Below are positions 55,006 to 63,979 of a stretch of DNA of 64,000 nt, piece after piece. A program made the translations under genes and the position numbers. Positions within the stretch are counted from its first letter, which is position 1, and each line of letters starts with the position of its first letter. The DNA is taken from the NCBI RefSeq assembly GCF_002278135.3, contig NZ_CP029425.2:1178001-1242000 (forward strand). Reading direction: 5' to 3'. The stretch comes from Bradyrhizobium ottawaense. Its GTDB lineage: Bacteria; Pseudomonadota; Alphaproteobacteria; Rhizobiales; Xanthobacteraceae. Below the pieces are notes generated by a model. That model made no database searches. It saw only the letters and a program-made list of their open reading frames with translations, and had not been told where the DNA came from.

Positions 55006-55165
55006 CCGGCTTCCCCCTTGCTGCCAATGGCCGCAACGAGAGGTTACCCCGGCAATGGAGTGTCGTCACTGCTTTGGTCGAGCCGTGGCCCTGGCTCAAG
55101 AGCTGCCTTCAGTCGAGACCGTCATGGCCGGGCGTGGCGCGCCGATCGAACGCGGCCGTCAGAGG

Positions 55166-55375
55166 CTAGATGCCCCGGCCGGCCTGTCGACCGATCACGC
55201 AGCGCCACGCAGCCAGTCGCTCCGCTGGATGCTGGTTCATCCAGTCGGCGAGCTGCGGTGCGCCCATCAGGCAGGACTGAACCGAAACCTCGGCGAAATC
55301 CGAGGTGGTGACGACCTGCTCGTGACAATTGGTCGGGGAGGAAAGGCTGCAAAGCACGGCGATGATCTTGATCAC
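55166..55375 (-). CDS. Small cysteine-containing protein (hypothetical), second gene of a pair
   Basis: A 69-residue protein starting at GTG 55375. It contains three cysteine sites (VLCSL, NCHEQVV and QSCLMGAPQLADWM) and a fourth in AWRCVIG. This pattern recurs, as I remember it, in short rhizobial proteins of unknown function. No membrane helix is clear beyond a short hydrophobic N terminus. Its GTG overlaps the stop of the upstream 58-residue gene by four bases (GTGA), so the two are coupled. Confidence 0.62.
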   Translation of the reverse strand: MIKIIAVLCSLSSPTNCHEQVVTTSDFAEVSVQSCLMGAPQLADWMNQHPAERLAAWRCVIGRQAGRGI

Positions 55376-55548
55376 GACAGGTTACCCCCGTCGCGGCCGA
55401 TATATGTACGACCCATCGCGGCCTTATCCTGGCCTTCGCTGGCCGGGTCGGTCGGCGGGAAGATACTGTCGTAGATGGCGCGCGCCTCCTGGATGAGACG
55501 TGCTCGCTCGCGCTCGGACTTGGAGACAAATCGAATGACTTCGCCCAT
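55372..55548 (-). CDS. Small protein (58 aa), first gene of a two-gene operon
   Basis: Translation from ATG 55548 gives MGEVIRFVSKSERERARLIQ and ends GRTYIGRDGGNLS, 58 residues. The first half is an amphipathic, highly charged helix; the second is polar. I do not recognise a function. It is supported by translational coupling (GTGA overlap) to the 69-residue gene downstream and by the even third-position GC of both frames. Confidence 0.58.
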   Translation of the reverse strand: MGEVIRFVSKSERERARLIQEARAIYDSIFPPTDPASEGQDKAAMGRTYIGRDGGNLS

Positions 55549-55922
55549 GTTGGCTCCGAATATCAGTTGGCAAATCCCGTCATCAGATGACGCTTATCAT
55601 TTCATCGTCATCTATGACGCCGTCTTCGGCTTTGAAGCGGTGTCGCCGATCACGAAGGAGTAAAAAGCGCGTGAGCGCACTCCGGAATCCCAACGTCTCC
55701 CGTGCCTTTGATGCGCCGGGTTGAGATACCGCTCACCAGCTCACATCCGTTGCGGGGCTTCGGGAGCCGCGCGAGCGAATGCTGGTGTCGACTTGCTCCT
55801 TGCGCTCATCGGCAAGGATATTTTCGTCAAGAAAATTCTTCTGGACCGAATTTGTCTCACCTCGGGCCGCGTGCAAGTTTTTGGAACCATCCCGGAATTC
55901 GGCAACTCGATACGATCGATCG
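55549..55922. other. 374-bp gap with a locally AT-rich core, no supported gene
   Basis: Short open frames exist on both strands around 55733-55930 but none has a ribosome site or family features. GC content drops near 55810-55865 (GGATATTTTCGTCAAGAAAA), unlike the flanking genes. It may be a decayed gene or a regulatory region of the two small genes; I cannot tell which. Confidence 0.4.
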
Positions 55923-57542
55923 TCACGCCGCCGGCGCGCGCTCTTTCCGTCCCGGCACCGCCGCCAGCAGCTCGCGCGTATAGGCATGCTCCGGCGCGGC
56001 GAACAGCTGCGCGGTCGGCTTCAGCTCGACGATGGCGCCGCGCTGCATCACCGCGATGCGGTCGCAGATCTGGGCGGCGACGCGTAGATCGTGGGTGATG
56101 AACAGCATCGAGAGACCGAGGCGCGTCTTGAGGTCTTCGAGCAGCCGCAAGACTTGCGCCTGGACGGAGACGTCGAGCGCGGAGACGGCCTCGTCCGCGA
56201 CGATGATCTCGGGTTCGAGTGCGAGCGCGCGCGCAATGCCGATGCGCTGGCGCTGGCCGCCGGAGAATTCATGCGGATAGCGCTCGAGCGCGCCGGCATC
56301 GAGTCCGACCATCTTGAGGAGATCGCGGGCCCGGTCGAACGCGACCTTGGGATCAAGGCCGGCCGCGATCGGACCGTCGGCGATGATGTGGCCGATCTTG
56401 CGGCGCGGATTGAGCGAAGCGAACGGATCCTGAAAGATCATCTGGATGCGATGGCGCTCGGCACGCAGCGCCTTGCCTGAGAGCTGGGTGAGATCGGTCT
56501 CGCCGATCCGCACCGTGCCGCGGTCGGCCTCGATCAGCCGCATCACCAGGCGCGCCACCGACGATTTGCCGGAGCCGGATTCGCCGACGAGGCCGAGCGT
56601 CTCGCCCCTGAGGATGTTGAAATTGACCGCGCGCGCGGCATCGACGCTGCGGTCTTCGCGAAACCAGCCGCCCGAGGTGACATAGGTCTTGTCGAGCCCG
56701 ATCACCTCGACGGCCCTGGCCTGATCGTCGAGCGGCTCGCGCGCCGGCGGGTCCATCGAGGGCACGGCGGCGAGCAGCGCCTTGGTGTAGTCGTGCTGCG
56801 GCGCGTTGAAGACGGTTGCGGCCGGACCTTCCTCGACCACCTTGCCGTGCCGGAGCACGACGACCTGGTCGGCGATATCGGCGACCACGCCGAAATCGTG
56901 GGTGATGAACATCACCGCCATGTTGCGATTGCGCTGGAGGTTGCGGATCAGCTTGAGGATCTGCGCCTGCGTGGTGACATCGAGCGCGGTGGTCGGCTCG
57001 TCCGCGACCAGCACGGCCGGCTCGAGCGCGAGCGCCATCGCGATCATGGCGCGCTGGCGCTGACCGCCGGAGAGCTGGTGCGGATAGGCGCGGACGATGC
57101 GCTCGGGGTCGGGCAGGCCGACCTCCCGTGCCAAAGCGAGCGCTCGCGCGCGCCGCTCCCTCGGCGTCAGCAGGCCGTGGGCCTCGAACATCTCCGCCAT
57201 CTGGTCGCCGATCCGCATCAACGGATTGAGCGCGGTCATCGGCTCCTGGAAGATCATCGCGAGACGGCGGCCGCGCAGATCGCGCCAACCGTCGTCGTCG
57301 AGCTTGAGCAGGTCGCGTCCCTCGAACTGGATCTCGCCGGAGGCGACCGAGACCGTATCCGGCAACAGGCCCATCAGCGCATGCGCGCACATCGACTTGC
57401 CGGAGCCGGACTCGCCGACGACGCAGACGATCTTGCCGGGCCGCAAGTCGAGCGAGACGCCGTCGACGGCGAAGGGACGCTCGGCGCCCTTGGGCAGGGC
57501 AATTCGCAGGTTCTTGATGGAGACGGCGGGCGGGGCGGTCAT
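55923..57542 (-). CDS. Peptide ABC transporter, fused double ATP-binding subunit (YejF/DppDF type)
   Basis: A 539-residue cytoplasmic ATPase with two complete ABC domains. The first has Walker A GESGSGKSM, signature LSGGQRQRAMIAMA and Walker B ADEPTTALD. The second has Walker A GESGSGKSS, signature FSGGQRQRIGIARA and ADEAVSALDV. A fused pair of this kind serves dipeptide/oligopeptide importers. It begins 2 bp after the DppC-type permease. The start at 57542 is the one in operon context. Confidence 0.94.
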   Translation of the reverse strand: MTAPPAVSIKNLRIALPKGAERPFAVDGVSLDLRPGKIVCVVGESGSGKSMCAHALMGLLPDTVSVASGEIQFEGRDLLKLDDDGWRDLRGRRLAMIFQEPMTALNPLMRIGDQMAEMFEAHGLLTPRERRARALALAREVGLPDPERIVRAYPHQLSGGQRQRAMIAMALALEPAVLVADEPTTALDVTTQAQILKLIRNLQRNRNMAVMFITHDFGVVADIADQVVVLRHGKVVEEGPAATVFNAPQHDYTKALLAAVPSMDPPAREPLDDQARAVEVIGLDKTYVTSGGWFREDRSVDAARAVNFNILRGETLGLVGESGSGKSSVARLVMRLIEADRGTVRIGETDLTQLSGKALRAERHRIQMIFQDPFASLNPRRKIGHIIADGPIAAGLDPKVAFDRARDLLKMVGLDAGALERYPHEFSGGQRQRIGIARALALEPEIIVADEAVSALDVSVQAQVLRLLEDLKTRLGLSMLFITHDLRVAAQICDRIAVMQRGAIVELKPTAQLFAAPEHAYTRELLAAVPGRKERAPAA

Positions 57543-57544
57543 TG

Positions 57545-58384
57545 TCAGCGTCCCTCCCGCGACAGGCGCGGATTGAGCGCGTCGTTGAGGCCTTCGCCGA
57601 TCAAATTGAGCCCGAGCACGGAGATCAGGATGGCGACACCGGGAAACACCGTGATCCACCAGGCCTGGCGGATCACGGTGCGGCCGGCGCCGACCATGTA
57701 GCCCCAGGAGATCAGATTGGGGTCGCCGAGGCCGAGGAACGACAGCGAGGATTCCAGGAGGATCGCGGTCGCCACCATCAGTGAGGCCAGCACGATCACG
57801 GGCGACAGTGCGTTCGGCAGGATCTCGCGCATGATGATCCAGGTGTTGCTCTGGCCTGTGACCACCGCCGCCTGGACATATTCGCGCGTGCGCAGCGACA
57901 GCACCTCGCCGCGCACGAGGCGGGCGACCGGCGGCCAGCTCACCAGCGCGATCGAGGTCACGATCGAATAGATCGAGGGCTGCAGGATCGCGACCAGCAC
58001 GATCGCAAGCGCGAAGCTCGGAATGGTCTGGAAGAACTCGGTGAAGCGCATCAGGGCGTCATCGACCCTGCCGCCGAAATAGCCGGCCATGGCGCCGATG
58101 GGAACGCCGACGATCAGCGCGACCAGCGTGGAGACGAGGCCGACAAGCAGCGAGACGCGCGCGCCAAAAATCATACCGGCGAACACGTCGCGGCCGAGCG
58201 CGTCGGTGCCGAGCGGCACGGCGGAGAGCGTAAACGGCGGCAGGAACGGCCGCTGCACCATCCGCCATGGCGAGTTCGGGAACAGCATCGGTCCGAACAA
58301 TGCGACCGAGATCGCGAGAACCAGAATGATGAGCCCGATGACGCCGCTCGGGCTACGCAGCATCGATTTCCAGAACTGTTTCAT
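57545..58384 (-). CDS. Peptide ABC transporter permease (DppC/YejE type)
   Basis: A 279-residue inner-membrane permease. It has about six helices, the DppC-type N terminus with PLGTDALGRDVFAGMIFGARVSL and the EAA loop around REILPNALSPVIVLASLM. The start at 58384 overlaps the stop of the DppB-type gene by four bases (ATGA). Together they form the channel for the binding protein encoded upstream. Confidence 0.94.
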   Translation of the reverse strand: MKQFWKSMLRSPSGVIGLIILVLAISVALFGPMLFPNSPWRMVQRPFLPPFTLSAVPLGTDALGRDVFAGMIFGARVSLLVGLVSTLVALIVGVPIGAMAGYFGGRVDDALMRFTEFFQTIPSFALAIVLVAILQPSIYSIVTSIALVSWPPVARLVRGEVLSLRTREYVQAAVVTGQSNTWIIMREILPNALSPVIVLASLMVATAILLESSLSFLGLGDPNLISWGYMVGAGRTVIRQAWWITVFPGVAILISVLGLNLIGEGLNDALNPRLSREGR

Positions 58385-59352
58385 GAGGCGAATTCGATGC
58401 GCGGATCGACCAGGCGATAGACGAGGTCGGTGATGAGGTTGAAGATCAGGACCATGGCGGAGCAGATCACGAAGACGCCGAGCAGCAGATTGTAGTCCCG
58501 CTGCAACAGCGCGTCGTACATCAGCCGTCCGATGCCGGGCCAGGCGAACACGGTCTCGGTGATGACGGCGCCGCCGATCAGCGTGCCGGAATGCACGCCG
58601 GCCAGCGTCACGACGGGGAGCAACGCGTTGCGCAGCACGTGGCGGCGCTGGATCACGGCGTCCGAGAGGCCCTTGGCGCGCGCGGTCTTGACGAAGTCGA
58701 GCCGCTTCACCTCCAGCATCGAGGCGCGCGTCATGCGGGTATAGGTCGCCATGAAGAACAGGCCGAGCGTCATCGCCGGCATGATCAGGTGTTTTGCGAC
58801 GTCGACCGCGTGGGCGAAGCCGGTGAGGTTCGCACCGACCGTCTCGTAACCAAAACTCGGCAGCCAATCCATGGTGACCGAGAACAGCAGGATGCCCATC
58901 AACGCCACCCAGAAGATCGGCATGGCGTAGAAGATCAGCGCGAAAACGGTGATGGCGGTGTCGAGGAAGGTTCCGGCAAAGCGCGCGGCGAAGGTGCCGA
59001 AGAGAATGCCGAGCATGAGCGAGATCGCGAATGCCGTCAGCGTCAGCAGCAGCGTCGCCGGCAGCCGCTCGCCGATCAGCTTTGCGACCGGCGCCTGCTG
59101 GCGGAAGGAGAAGCCGAGGTCGAGGGTGACGACGCCCTTGACGTAGAGGAAGAGCTGCTCCGGCAGCGGCTTGTCGAGGCCGAATTTCTCCCTGAGCTGC
59201 TTGACGAAGATCTGGTCACTGGCCCCGGCCTCGCCCGCCATCACCACCGCGGGGTCGCCCGGCGCAAGCCGGATCAGGAAGAAATTGAGGACGACGATCG
59301 CAAGCAGGACGATCACGCCCTTGAGGACACGCTGAGCGACGAAGGAGAGCAT
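58381..59352 (-). CDS. Peptide ABC transporter permease (DppB/YejB type)
   Basis: A 323-residue inner-membrane permease of about six helices. It shows the DppB N terminus (RVLKGVIVLLAIVVLNFFLIRLAPGDP), an EAA loop near RRHVLRNALLPVVTLAGVHSG, and WPGIGRLMYDALLQRDYNLL. It is separated from the upstream binding-protein gene by a 206-bp gap that contains a palindromic repeat, so its mRNA level may be lower than that of the binding protein. Confidence 0.94.
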   Translation of the reverse strand: MLSFVAQRVLKGVIVLLAIVVLNFFLIRLAPGDPAVVMAGEAGASDQIFVKQLREKFGLDKPLPEQLFLYVKGVVTLDLGFSFRQQAPVAKLIGERLPATLLLTLTAFAISLMLGILFGTFAARFAGTFLDTAITVFALIFYAMPIFWVALMGILLFSVTMDWLPSFGYETVGANLTGFAHAVDVAKHLIMPAMTLGLFFMATYTRMTRASMLEVKRLDFVKTARAKGLSDAVIQRRHVLRNALLPVVTLAGVHSGTLIGGAVITETVFAWPGIGRLMYDALLQRDYNLLLGVFVICSAMVLIFNLITDLVYRLVDPRIEFAS

Positions 59353-59401
59353 CTAGTGAGTCATATTGGTGATGTGACCTGAAGCCACGGAGACGGAGCG
59401 A

Positions 59402-59543
59402 CTCCCTCGCCCCGCTTGCGGGGAGAGGGTTAGGGTGAGGGGGACTCTCCGCGAGCGTATCAGCAGTTGGACTCGTGGAGACTCCCCCTCACCCGAATGT
59501 GCGCTATGCGCACATTCGACCTCTCCCCGCAGGCGGGGAGAGG
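59402..59543. repeat. Palindromic dispersed repeat inside the peptide ABC operon
   Basis: The ends CTCGCCCCGCTTGCGGGGAG (about 59407) and CTCTCCCCGCAGGCGGGGAG (59521) are each hairpins and inverted copies of one another. GTGAGGGGGACTCTCC and GGAGACTCCCCCTCAC form an inner arm pair. Between the binding-protein and permease genes it can act as a stabilising stem-loop for the upstream message. Confidence 0.85.
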
Positions 59544-59558
59544 TGAAGAAGGAAGGGC

Positions 59559-61109
59559 TCACTTGTCGAGCCATGCGTCCTTGAAGCCGTCATTGACCCC
59601 GATCCCCGTGGTGATCAGGTTCTTGACCTTGCAGCGCATGATGGTCGGGAATTGCAGCTCGAGCATCCAGGCCACCGGCACGTCTTCGACCAGGATCTTC
59701 TGCGCCTTCTCGTAGATCTCCTTGCGCTTGGAGTCCGGCGTTGCGACGGCGCCGTCGGCGAACAGCTTGTCGATCTCGGGGTTGGAGTAGCCCTCGACGT
59801 TGTTGAAGACCTGGCCCTTGGCGATGGCGCTGGAGACGTAGTTTCGGCCGACGCCGAGCGCGGGATCGCCATACTGGTAGAGATAGGTGAAGGCGATGTC
59901 GTAGTCCCAGTCGCCGATCTTCTGGTTGCCGCCAGCGACGTCTGTGGCGATGGTCTCGATGTTGATGCCGACGTCCTGGAGGTTCTGCTTCACCGCTTCA
60001 CCCCAGCGCTGCCAGGTCTCGCCATAAGCGAGCGGCAGCAGGCGGATCTTCTCGCCCTTGTAGCCGGCTTCCTTCAAGAGGGCCTTGGCCTTGGCCGGGT
60101 CGTACGGATATTTCGGCACGTCGTCAGTATAGTATTTGATGGTCGAGGCGGAGGGGCCGGTCGCGACCTTGCCGAGCCCGTTCCAGATCACGTCCTTGGC
60201 GAATTCGCGGTCGATCGCATACATGACCGCCTGCCGCACCCGCTTGTCGGCGAGCGGGCCCTGGCGGTTGTTGAGCCACAGCCAGGCTAGCGGCGAGAAG
60301 AACTCCCAGCCGGCGCCGGTGACGCAGGTGTCCTTCAACTTGGACAGCCTGGGCACGTCGAAGTTCTCGACCGAGCCGCCGGGCAGCACGTCGACCTTGC
60401 CAGTCTCGTAGGCCACCGAGCGCGCGGCGGCGTCGGGAATGATCTGCCAGTAGATCTCGTCGAGATAGGGTTTGCCCTTCTCGTGATAGTTCGGGTTCTT
60501 GGCCAGGCGAATGAACGAGCCCTTCTGCCATTCCTTGAACATGAAGGGGCCGGTGCCGACCGGGGCGTTGTTGTAGGGATTGGTCTTCCAGTCGGTGCCG
60601 TCATAGAGATGCTTCGGCACTATCGGCATCGAGCCGACCTCGAAGATGCCGAGGAACGGGCCGAACGGCTGCTTGAGCGTGAAGACGACCGTGTAGTCGT
60701 CGGGCGCCTCGACCTTGTCGACCTGCGCGAGGTTGTTGCGGGCGCGCGCGTGGGTCTGCTTCAGCATCTCGACCGAGAACAAGACGTCGGCGGCGGTGAA
60801 AGGCTTGCCGTCATGCCAGGTGACGCCCTTCCGGAGCTTGAAGGTGTAGGTCTTGGCGTCCTCGCTGACGCTCCAGCTTTCGGCGAGCTCCGGCTGCGGT
60901 TCGAGCTTGGGGCTGTAGCGCAGCAGCCCTTCGAAGATGTTGCCCGACACCATCTGCACCGGGCCGTTCTGGACCATCGCCAGCATCAGGCCGGGCGGCT
61001 CAGGCTGGATCACCGCATTGATCACACCTCCCGTCTTCGGCTCTTGCGCCAGTGTCGGGGCCGTGAGGCCGCACGCCAGGAGGAGACCAAGCAACACTCG
61101 TTTCGGCAT
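59559..61109 (-). CDS. ABC transporter substrate-binding protein, family 5 (peptide)
   Basis: A 516-residue periplasmic protein with a signal peptide (KRVLLGLLLACGLTAPTLAQ). The family-5 features include AESWSVSEDAKTYTFKLRKGVTWHDGKPFTAADV, the domain signature. It binds peptides, or in this subgroup sometimes opines or other amides. It is first in the operon, 206 bp before the DppB-type permease. A TetR-type gene is divergent, 215 bp away. Confidence 0.94.
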   Translation of the reverse strand: MPKRVLLGLLLACGLTAPTLAQEPKTGGVINAVIQPEPPGLMLAMVQNGPVQMVSGNIFEGLLRYSPKLEPQPELAESWSVSEDAKTYTFKLRKGVTWHDGKPFTAADVLFSVEMLKQTHARARNNLAQVDKVEAPDDYTVVFTLKQPFGPFLGIFEVGSMPIVPKHLYDGTDWKTNPYNNAPVGTGPFMFKEWQKGSFIRLAKNPNYHEKGKPYLDEIYWQIIPDAAARSVAYETGKVDVLPGGSVENFDVPRLSKLKDTCVTGAGWEFFSPLAWLWLNNRQGPLADKRVRQAVMYAIDREFAKDVIWNGLGKVATGPSASTIKYYTDDVPKYPYDPAKAKALLKEAGYKGEKIRLLPLAYGETWQRWGEAVKQNLQDVGINIETIATDVAGGNQKIGDWDYDIAFTYLYQYGDPALGVGRNYVSSAIAKGQVFNNVEGYSNPEIDKLFADGAVATPDSKRKEIYEKAQKILVEDVPVAWMLELQFPTIMRCKVKNLITTGIGVNDGFKDAWLDK

Positions 61110-61324
61110 GTCGTATCTTTCTCAAGCGAGACCAGCCGTCAACGCTTCGCACGTCATGGCGCGCAAAGCTACGGCCGGCCCATCCCAGTCCCCATCCGGT
61201 ATCGAGGCTCACACAGTCCCGTTCGGCGCCGCAAGATGAAAGTCGCGACAGTGTTCGCACAAAAAATGTACAGCGCGTCCTGTTTTCACTTGATTCATCG
61301 TCGTGCCGCGGAGACAAGTCGGCG

Positions 61325-61963
61325 ATGGACAATGCCACGCGCTCCGAACGGTCCCGCAATGCTGCGCTCGAAGCAGCCATCGCGATCATCGCGCGCGACG
61401 GGCCGGGCCGGTTGACGCTCGATGCGATTGCGCGCGAGAGCGGGCTGAGCAAGGGCGGCGTGATGCATCAGTTCCGCACCAAGGAGGCGGTGCTGAAGGC
61501 ACTCCTCGAGCGGCAGATGGCGCATTTCGAGGAATTCTCGACGCGTTATATGGCGAAGGCGGGCGAGACCTCCGCGAATCCTAATCTGGCGACCCAGCTG
61601 GCCACTGTGCGCGAAGCGGCGACGTCGCCGAATTCCGCCGCGCTGGCGCTGGTTGCGGCCATGGTGGAGAATCCGCGTCTGATGGCGCTGCCGCGCGAGC
61701 GCGAGATGGAGCGGATGGCCGCGATCAGGGAAGAGGCCACGGATCCCGATCTCGCGATGCTGCGCTGGGCCGGAGCGATGGGACTGCTATTGAGTTCGCT
61801 GTTCGGCATGTCGCCGCTCAGCAAGGACGAGCACCAGCGACTGTTCGCGCGCCTGCTCGACGATGCGCAGTGGACCAGCCTCGAACAACCGGCCGCAAAA
61901 CGTGCCGCCAAATCCGGAACGGCAGCGGTCGCGAAGGCTGCAACCCGGCGCAAACGCGCCTGA
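61325..61963 (+). CDS. TetR/AcrR family regulator
   Basis: A 212-residue repressor. The N-terminal helix-turn-helix is AIIARDGPGRLTLDAIARES and GLSKGGVMHQFRTKEAVLKALL (about 17-65), with the G-x-x-x-H/Y-x-F turn of TetR proteins. The C-terminal half is a helical ligand/dimer domain ending in a basic, low-complexity tail (KRAAKSGTAAVAKAATRRKR). It is divergent from the peptide ABC operon. An imperfect ACAG-N6-CTGT dyad at 61270-61283 in the gap is a possible operator. Confidence 0.9.
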   Translation: MDNATRSERSRNAALEAAIAIIARDGPGRLTLDAIARESGLSKGGVMHQFRTKEAVLKALLERQMAHFEEFSTRYMAKAGETSANPNLATQLATVREAATSPNSAALALVAAMVENPRLMALPREREMERMAAIREEATDPDLAMLRWAGAMGLLLSSLFGMSPLSKDEHQRLFARLLDDAQWTSLEQPAAKRAAKSGTAAVAKAATRRKRA

Positions 61964-62210
61964 TTCATCGTTAACGAATTCGAACCGGGCCTGCCCAAAG
62001 CCGCGCCTGCGGCCAAATGCGTCAGGACGTGACTTTCGAACTTTACAAACCGTCTGGTCGGTTTTATAAGACCGGGCACTGGGGCAGCCCAACGCTTCCG
62101 AAACGCCCCGGACGAAGCCGAGGGTTGGCAATGGTGAGCCCCGCAGCCGCGTCCGGTCCCTGACGTGGCTGCGGTCGCCATCGCCAGAACAGTGCCAAGA
62201 GGAGTCTGGA

Positions 62211-62873
62211 ATGAATCGCTCGATCGCGGTGCGCGGTCCGGGAACGCTGGTGCTTTGCGTGGCCGTGGCCGGCTGCGCGTCGATCGCGCCGGTACCCTAT
62301 TCGGAGATGGCGTCCTCGGCCTACATGGCGCCGGACAAATCGGACGTCTCCGGCCGCGTACCCTACCGCTATTCCACGCCGGTCGACTGGCGCATCTATA
62401 GCAAAGTGATCCTCGATCCCGTCGTGGTCTATCGTGGCCGGGATCATCAGTTCGGCGACATGTCCGGCAGGGACAAGGCGACGCTCGCTGCCTACATGCA
62501 GAACTGTTTCGCCGACCGGCTGCGCGGCCGCTTCGTGCTGGTGCGCGAGCCCGGGCCGAACACGCTGCGGATCAGGCTGACACTCACCGGCGCCGTCGCC
62601 AACACGCCGGTGCTCGGCACGCTCTCGCGCTTCGACCTTGCCGGCGCCGTCTACAACGGCGTGCAGGCGGCGCGCGACGGCGAGGGGACGATGACCGGCT
62701 CGGTCGTCTACGGCGTCGAGATCTTCGACGCAACGACCTCGCGGCTGCTCTCCGCCTACGTCACCAAGCAATACCCCGCTGCCTACGACATCAAGGCCAC
62801 CGCCGGCGCGCTCGCGGCCGCCACGGCGGGCCTCGACAAGGGCGCCGACGCGCTGATGGCGCAGCTGAACTGA
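62211..62873 (+). CDS. DUF3313-like lipoprotein
   Basis: A 220-residue lipoprotein. The signal peptide ends in a lipobox with Cys22 (CVAVAGCAS), so the mature protein should be anchored in the membrane, probably the outer one because the residues after Cys are Ala-Ser. The core (VDWRIYSKVILDPVVVYRGRD, LVREPGPNTLRIRLTLTGAVA, GSVVYGVEIFDATTSRLL) fits the DUF3313 pattern. No function is known for the family. GAGGAG is not obvious, but AAGAGGAG lies before the ATG at about 62198. Confidence 0.82.
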   Translation: MNRSIAVRGPGTLVLCVAVAGCASIAPVPYSEMASSAYMAPDKSDVSGRVPYRYSTPVDWRIYSKVILDPVVVYRGRDHQFGDMSGRDKATLAAYMQNCFADRLRGRFVLVREPGPNTLRIRLTLTGAVANTPVLGTLSRFDLAGAVYNGVQAARDGEGTMTGSVVYGVEIFDATTSRLLSAYVTKQYPAAYDIKATAGALAAATAGLDKGADALMAQLN

Positions 62874-62906
62874 CGCCGCGATCCATTCAACGAAAGGTGT
62901 TTGCTG

Positions 62907-63476
62907 ATGAACATTCTCCTTCGCTTCGTGCTGCGCATCGCGATCACGATCGTGATGCTGGCGTTTGGCGGCCGCGCCGGCGCCGTCACGCCGACAGATC
63001 CGAGCGGCACCTGGCTGGTCGAGGACGGCCGCGCGCGAATCCGCCTCGAGCGCTGCGGGCCCTCACGCGATCGCCTCTGCGGCTTCATCGTCTGGATGAA
63101 GGAGGCGGCCGACAAGCGCGGCCAGCCTTACCGCGACAGCCAGAATCCGGATCCGGACAAGCGCGCCCGCACATTGCTCGGCCACCAGCTCATCATGGGT
63201 CTGCAGGGAACGCCCGAGGGGCGCTTCGCCGGCGACATCTACAACGCCGAGGACGGCAAGTCCTACTCGGTGTCGATCTGGCGCGAGTCGCCTGATCGCC
63301 TCAAGCTCAAGGGCTGCCTCATCAAATTCCTGTGCCAGACCCAGACCTGGCAGCAGACCCTCGACGTGCTGCCCGGCCAGCTCGTCGGCCTCACCGGCGA
63401 TCTCAACGGCCCGCGCGCCGACAAGGAATGGGCGGCGGTGCCGGCCCCGAGGCCGATCCAGGCCAAAGCGAAGTAG
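62907..63476 (+). CDS. DUF2147 exported protein
   Basis: A 189-residue exported protein. The signal peptide (hydrophobic IAITIVMLAFGGRAGA) is followed by PSGTWLVEDGRARIRLERCG, the canonical opening of the DUF2147 beta-barrel/lipocalin-like fold. RDRLCGFIVWMKEA, GDIYNAEDGKSYSVSI and LKLKGCLIKFLCQTQTW complete the pattern with its cysteines. Role unknown. It lies 33 bp after the lipoprotein gene and is probably co-transcribed. The ATG at 62907 is preferred over TTG 62901 because AAAGG lies 9-13 bp upstream. Confidence 0.88.
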   Translation: MNILLRFVLRIAITIVMLAFGGRAGAVTPTDPSGTWLVEDGRARIRLERCGPSRDRLCGFIVWMKEAADKRGQPYRDSQNPDPDKRARTLLGHQLIMGLQGTPEGRFAGDIYNAEDGKSYSVSIWRESPDRLKLKGCLIKFLCQTQTWQQTLDVLPGQLVGLTGDLNGPRADKEWAAVPAPRPIQAKAK

Positions 63477-63479
63477 TCT

Positions 63480-63815
63480 TCAGGAGGTCCGCAGCGCCCG
63501 GCGCAATTCGTCGAGCGCGTCCGCGAGCTGCTCGCGGTGTGCGATGTCGTCCTTGGGGAGGGCGGCGACGCTGACGGCGAGCTCACGCAGGATGCCGGCG
63601 AGGAGGCCGAAATTGAGGTGCAGGTGCACCGATTTGCGTTCGTCGGCCGCGCCGGGATGCTGCAGCACCAGCGCAACACCGCTGCCATCGAGCCGCGCCT
63701 CGAACCGCGACGAATGCTCGAAGGTGCCGACATAGAACTTGTCGGGATATTCGAGCGCGATCTCTGCTTTGTCGGGAACCGGCCTGGACATCTGAACCTC
63801 GTCGATATCAGCCAT
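63480..63815 (-). CDS. Small cytoplasmic hypothetical protein
   Basis: A 111-residue protein from ATG 63815 (or 103 residues from ATG 63791, which has a good GACGAGG ribosome site and may be the true start). It has a strand-rich N-terminal half (EIALEYPDKFYVGTFEHSS) followed by a helical C-terminal half. There are no cysteines or membrane segments. I recall similar short Bradyrhizobium proteins but no function. A perfect FixK/FNR box lies 57-81 bp upstream of these starts, so it may belong to the low-oxygen regulon. It is convergent with the DUF2147 gene, 3 bp apart. Confidence 0.7.
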   Translation of the reverse strand: MADIDEVQMSRPVPDKAEIALEYPDKFYVGTFEHSSRFEARLDGSGVALVLQHPGAADERKSVHLHLNFGLLAGILRELAVSVAALPKDDIAHREQLADALDELRRALRTS

Positions 63816-63871
63816 TTCTGGCCGGGAATAAACCCGGCTGCCTTGCGATAGGTCAGAGACGGCTTTCGAAT

Positions 63872-63885
63872 TTGATCCGGATCAA
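63872..63885. promoter_or_regulatory. Second perfect FixK/FNR box
   Basis: TTGATCCGGATCAA is a full palindrome matching TTGAT-N4-ATCAA. It lies in the divergent gap between the minus-strand gene starting at 63815 or 63791 and a plus-strand start at 63980. For class II activation, the minus-strand transcript would begin near 63838 and the plus-strand one near 63919. Confidence 0.78.
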
Positions 63886-63979
63886 AGCCAGGCCGCCGCT
63901 TTTGCGATCGAATAGCAACTGGCGGGACCCGGCGCGGTGCGTCCTGCCCCCCTGAGCCGTGAGACGCGTGAGACGATCG

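Noticed and set aside
55733..55987. 84-codon minus-strand frame downstream of the ABC ATPase (contains NFLDENILADERKEQVD)
   Set aside because: It looks protein-like in part but its start lies inside the ABC ATPase gene in another frame and no ribosome site or homologue could be named. It is kept only as a remark on the gap.
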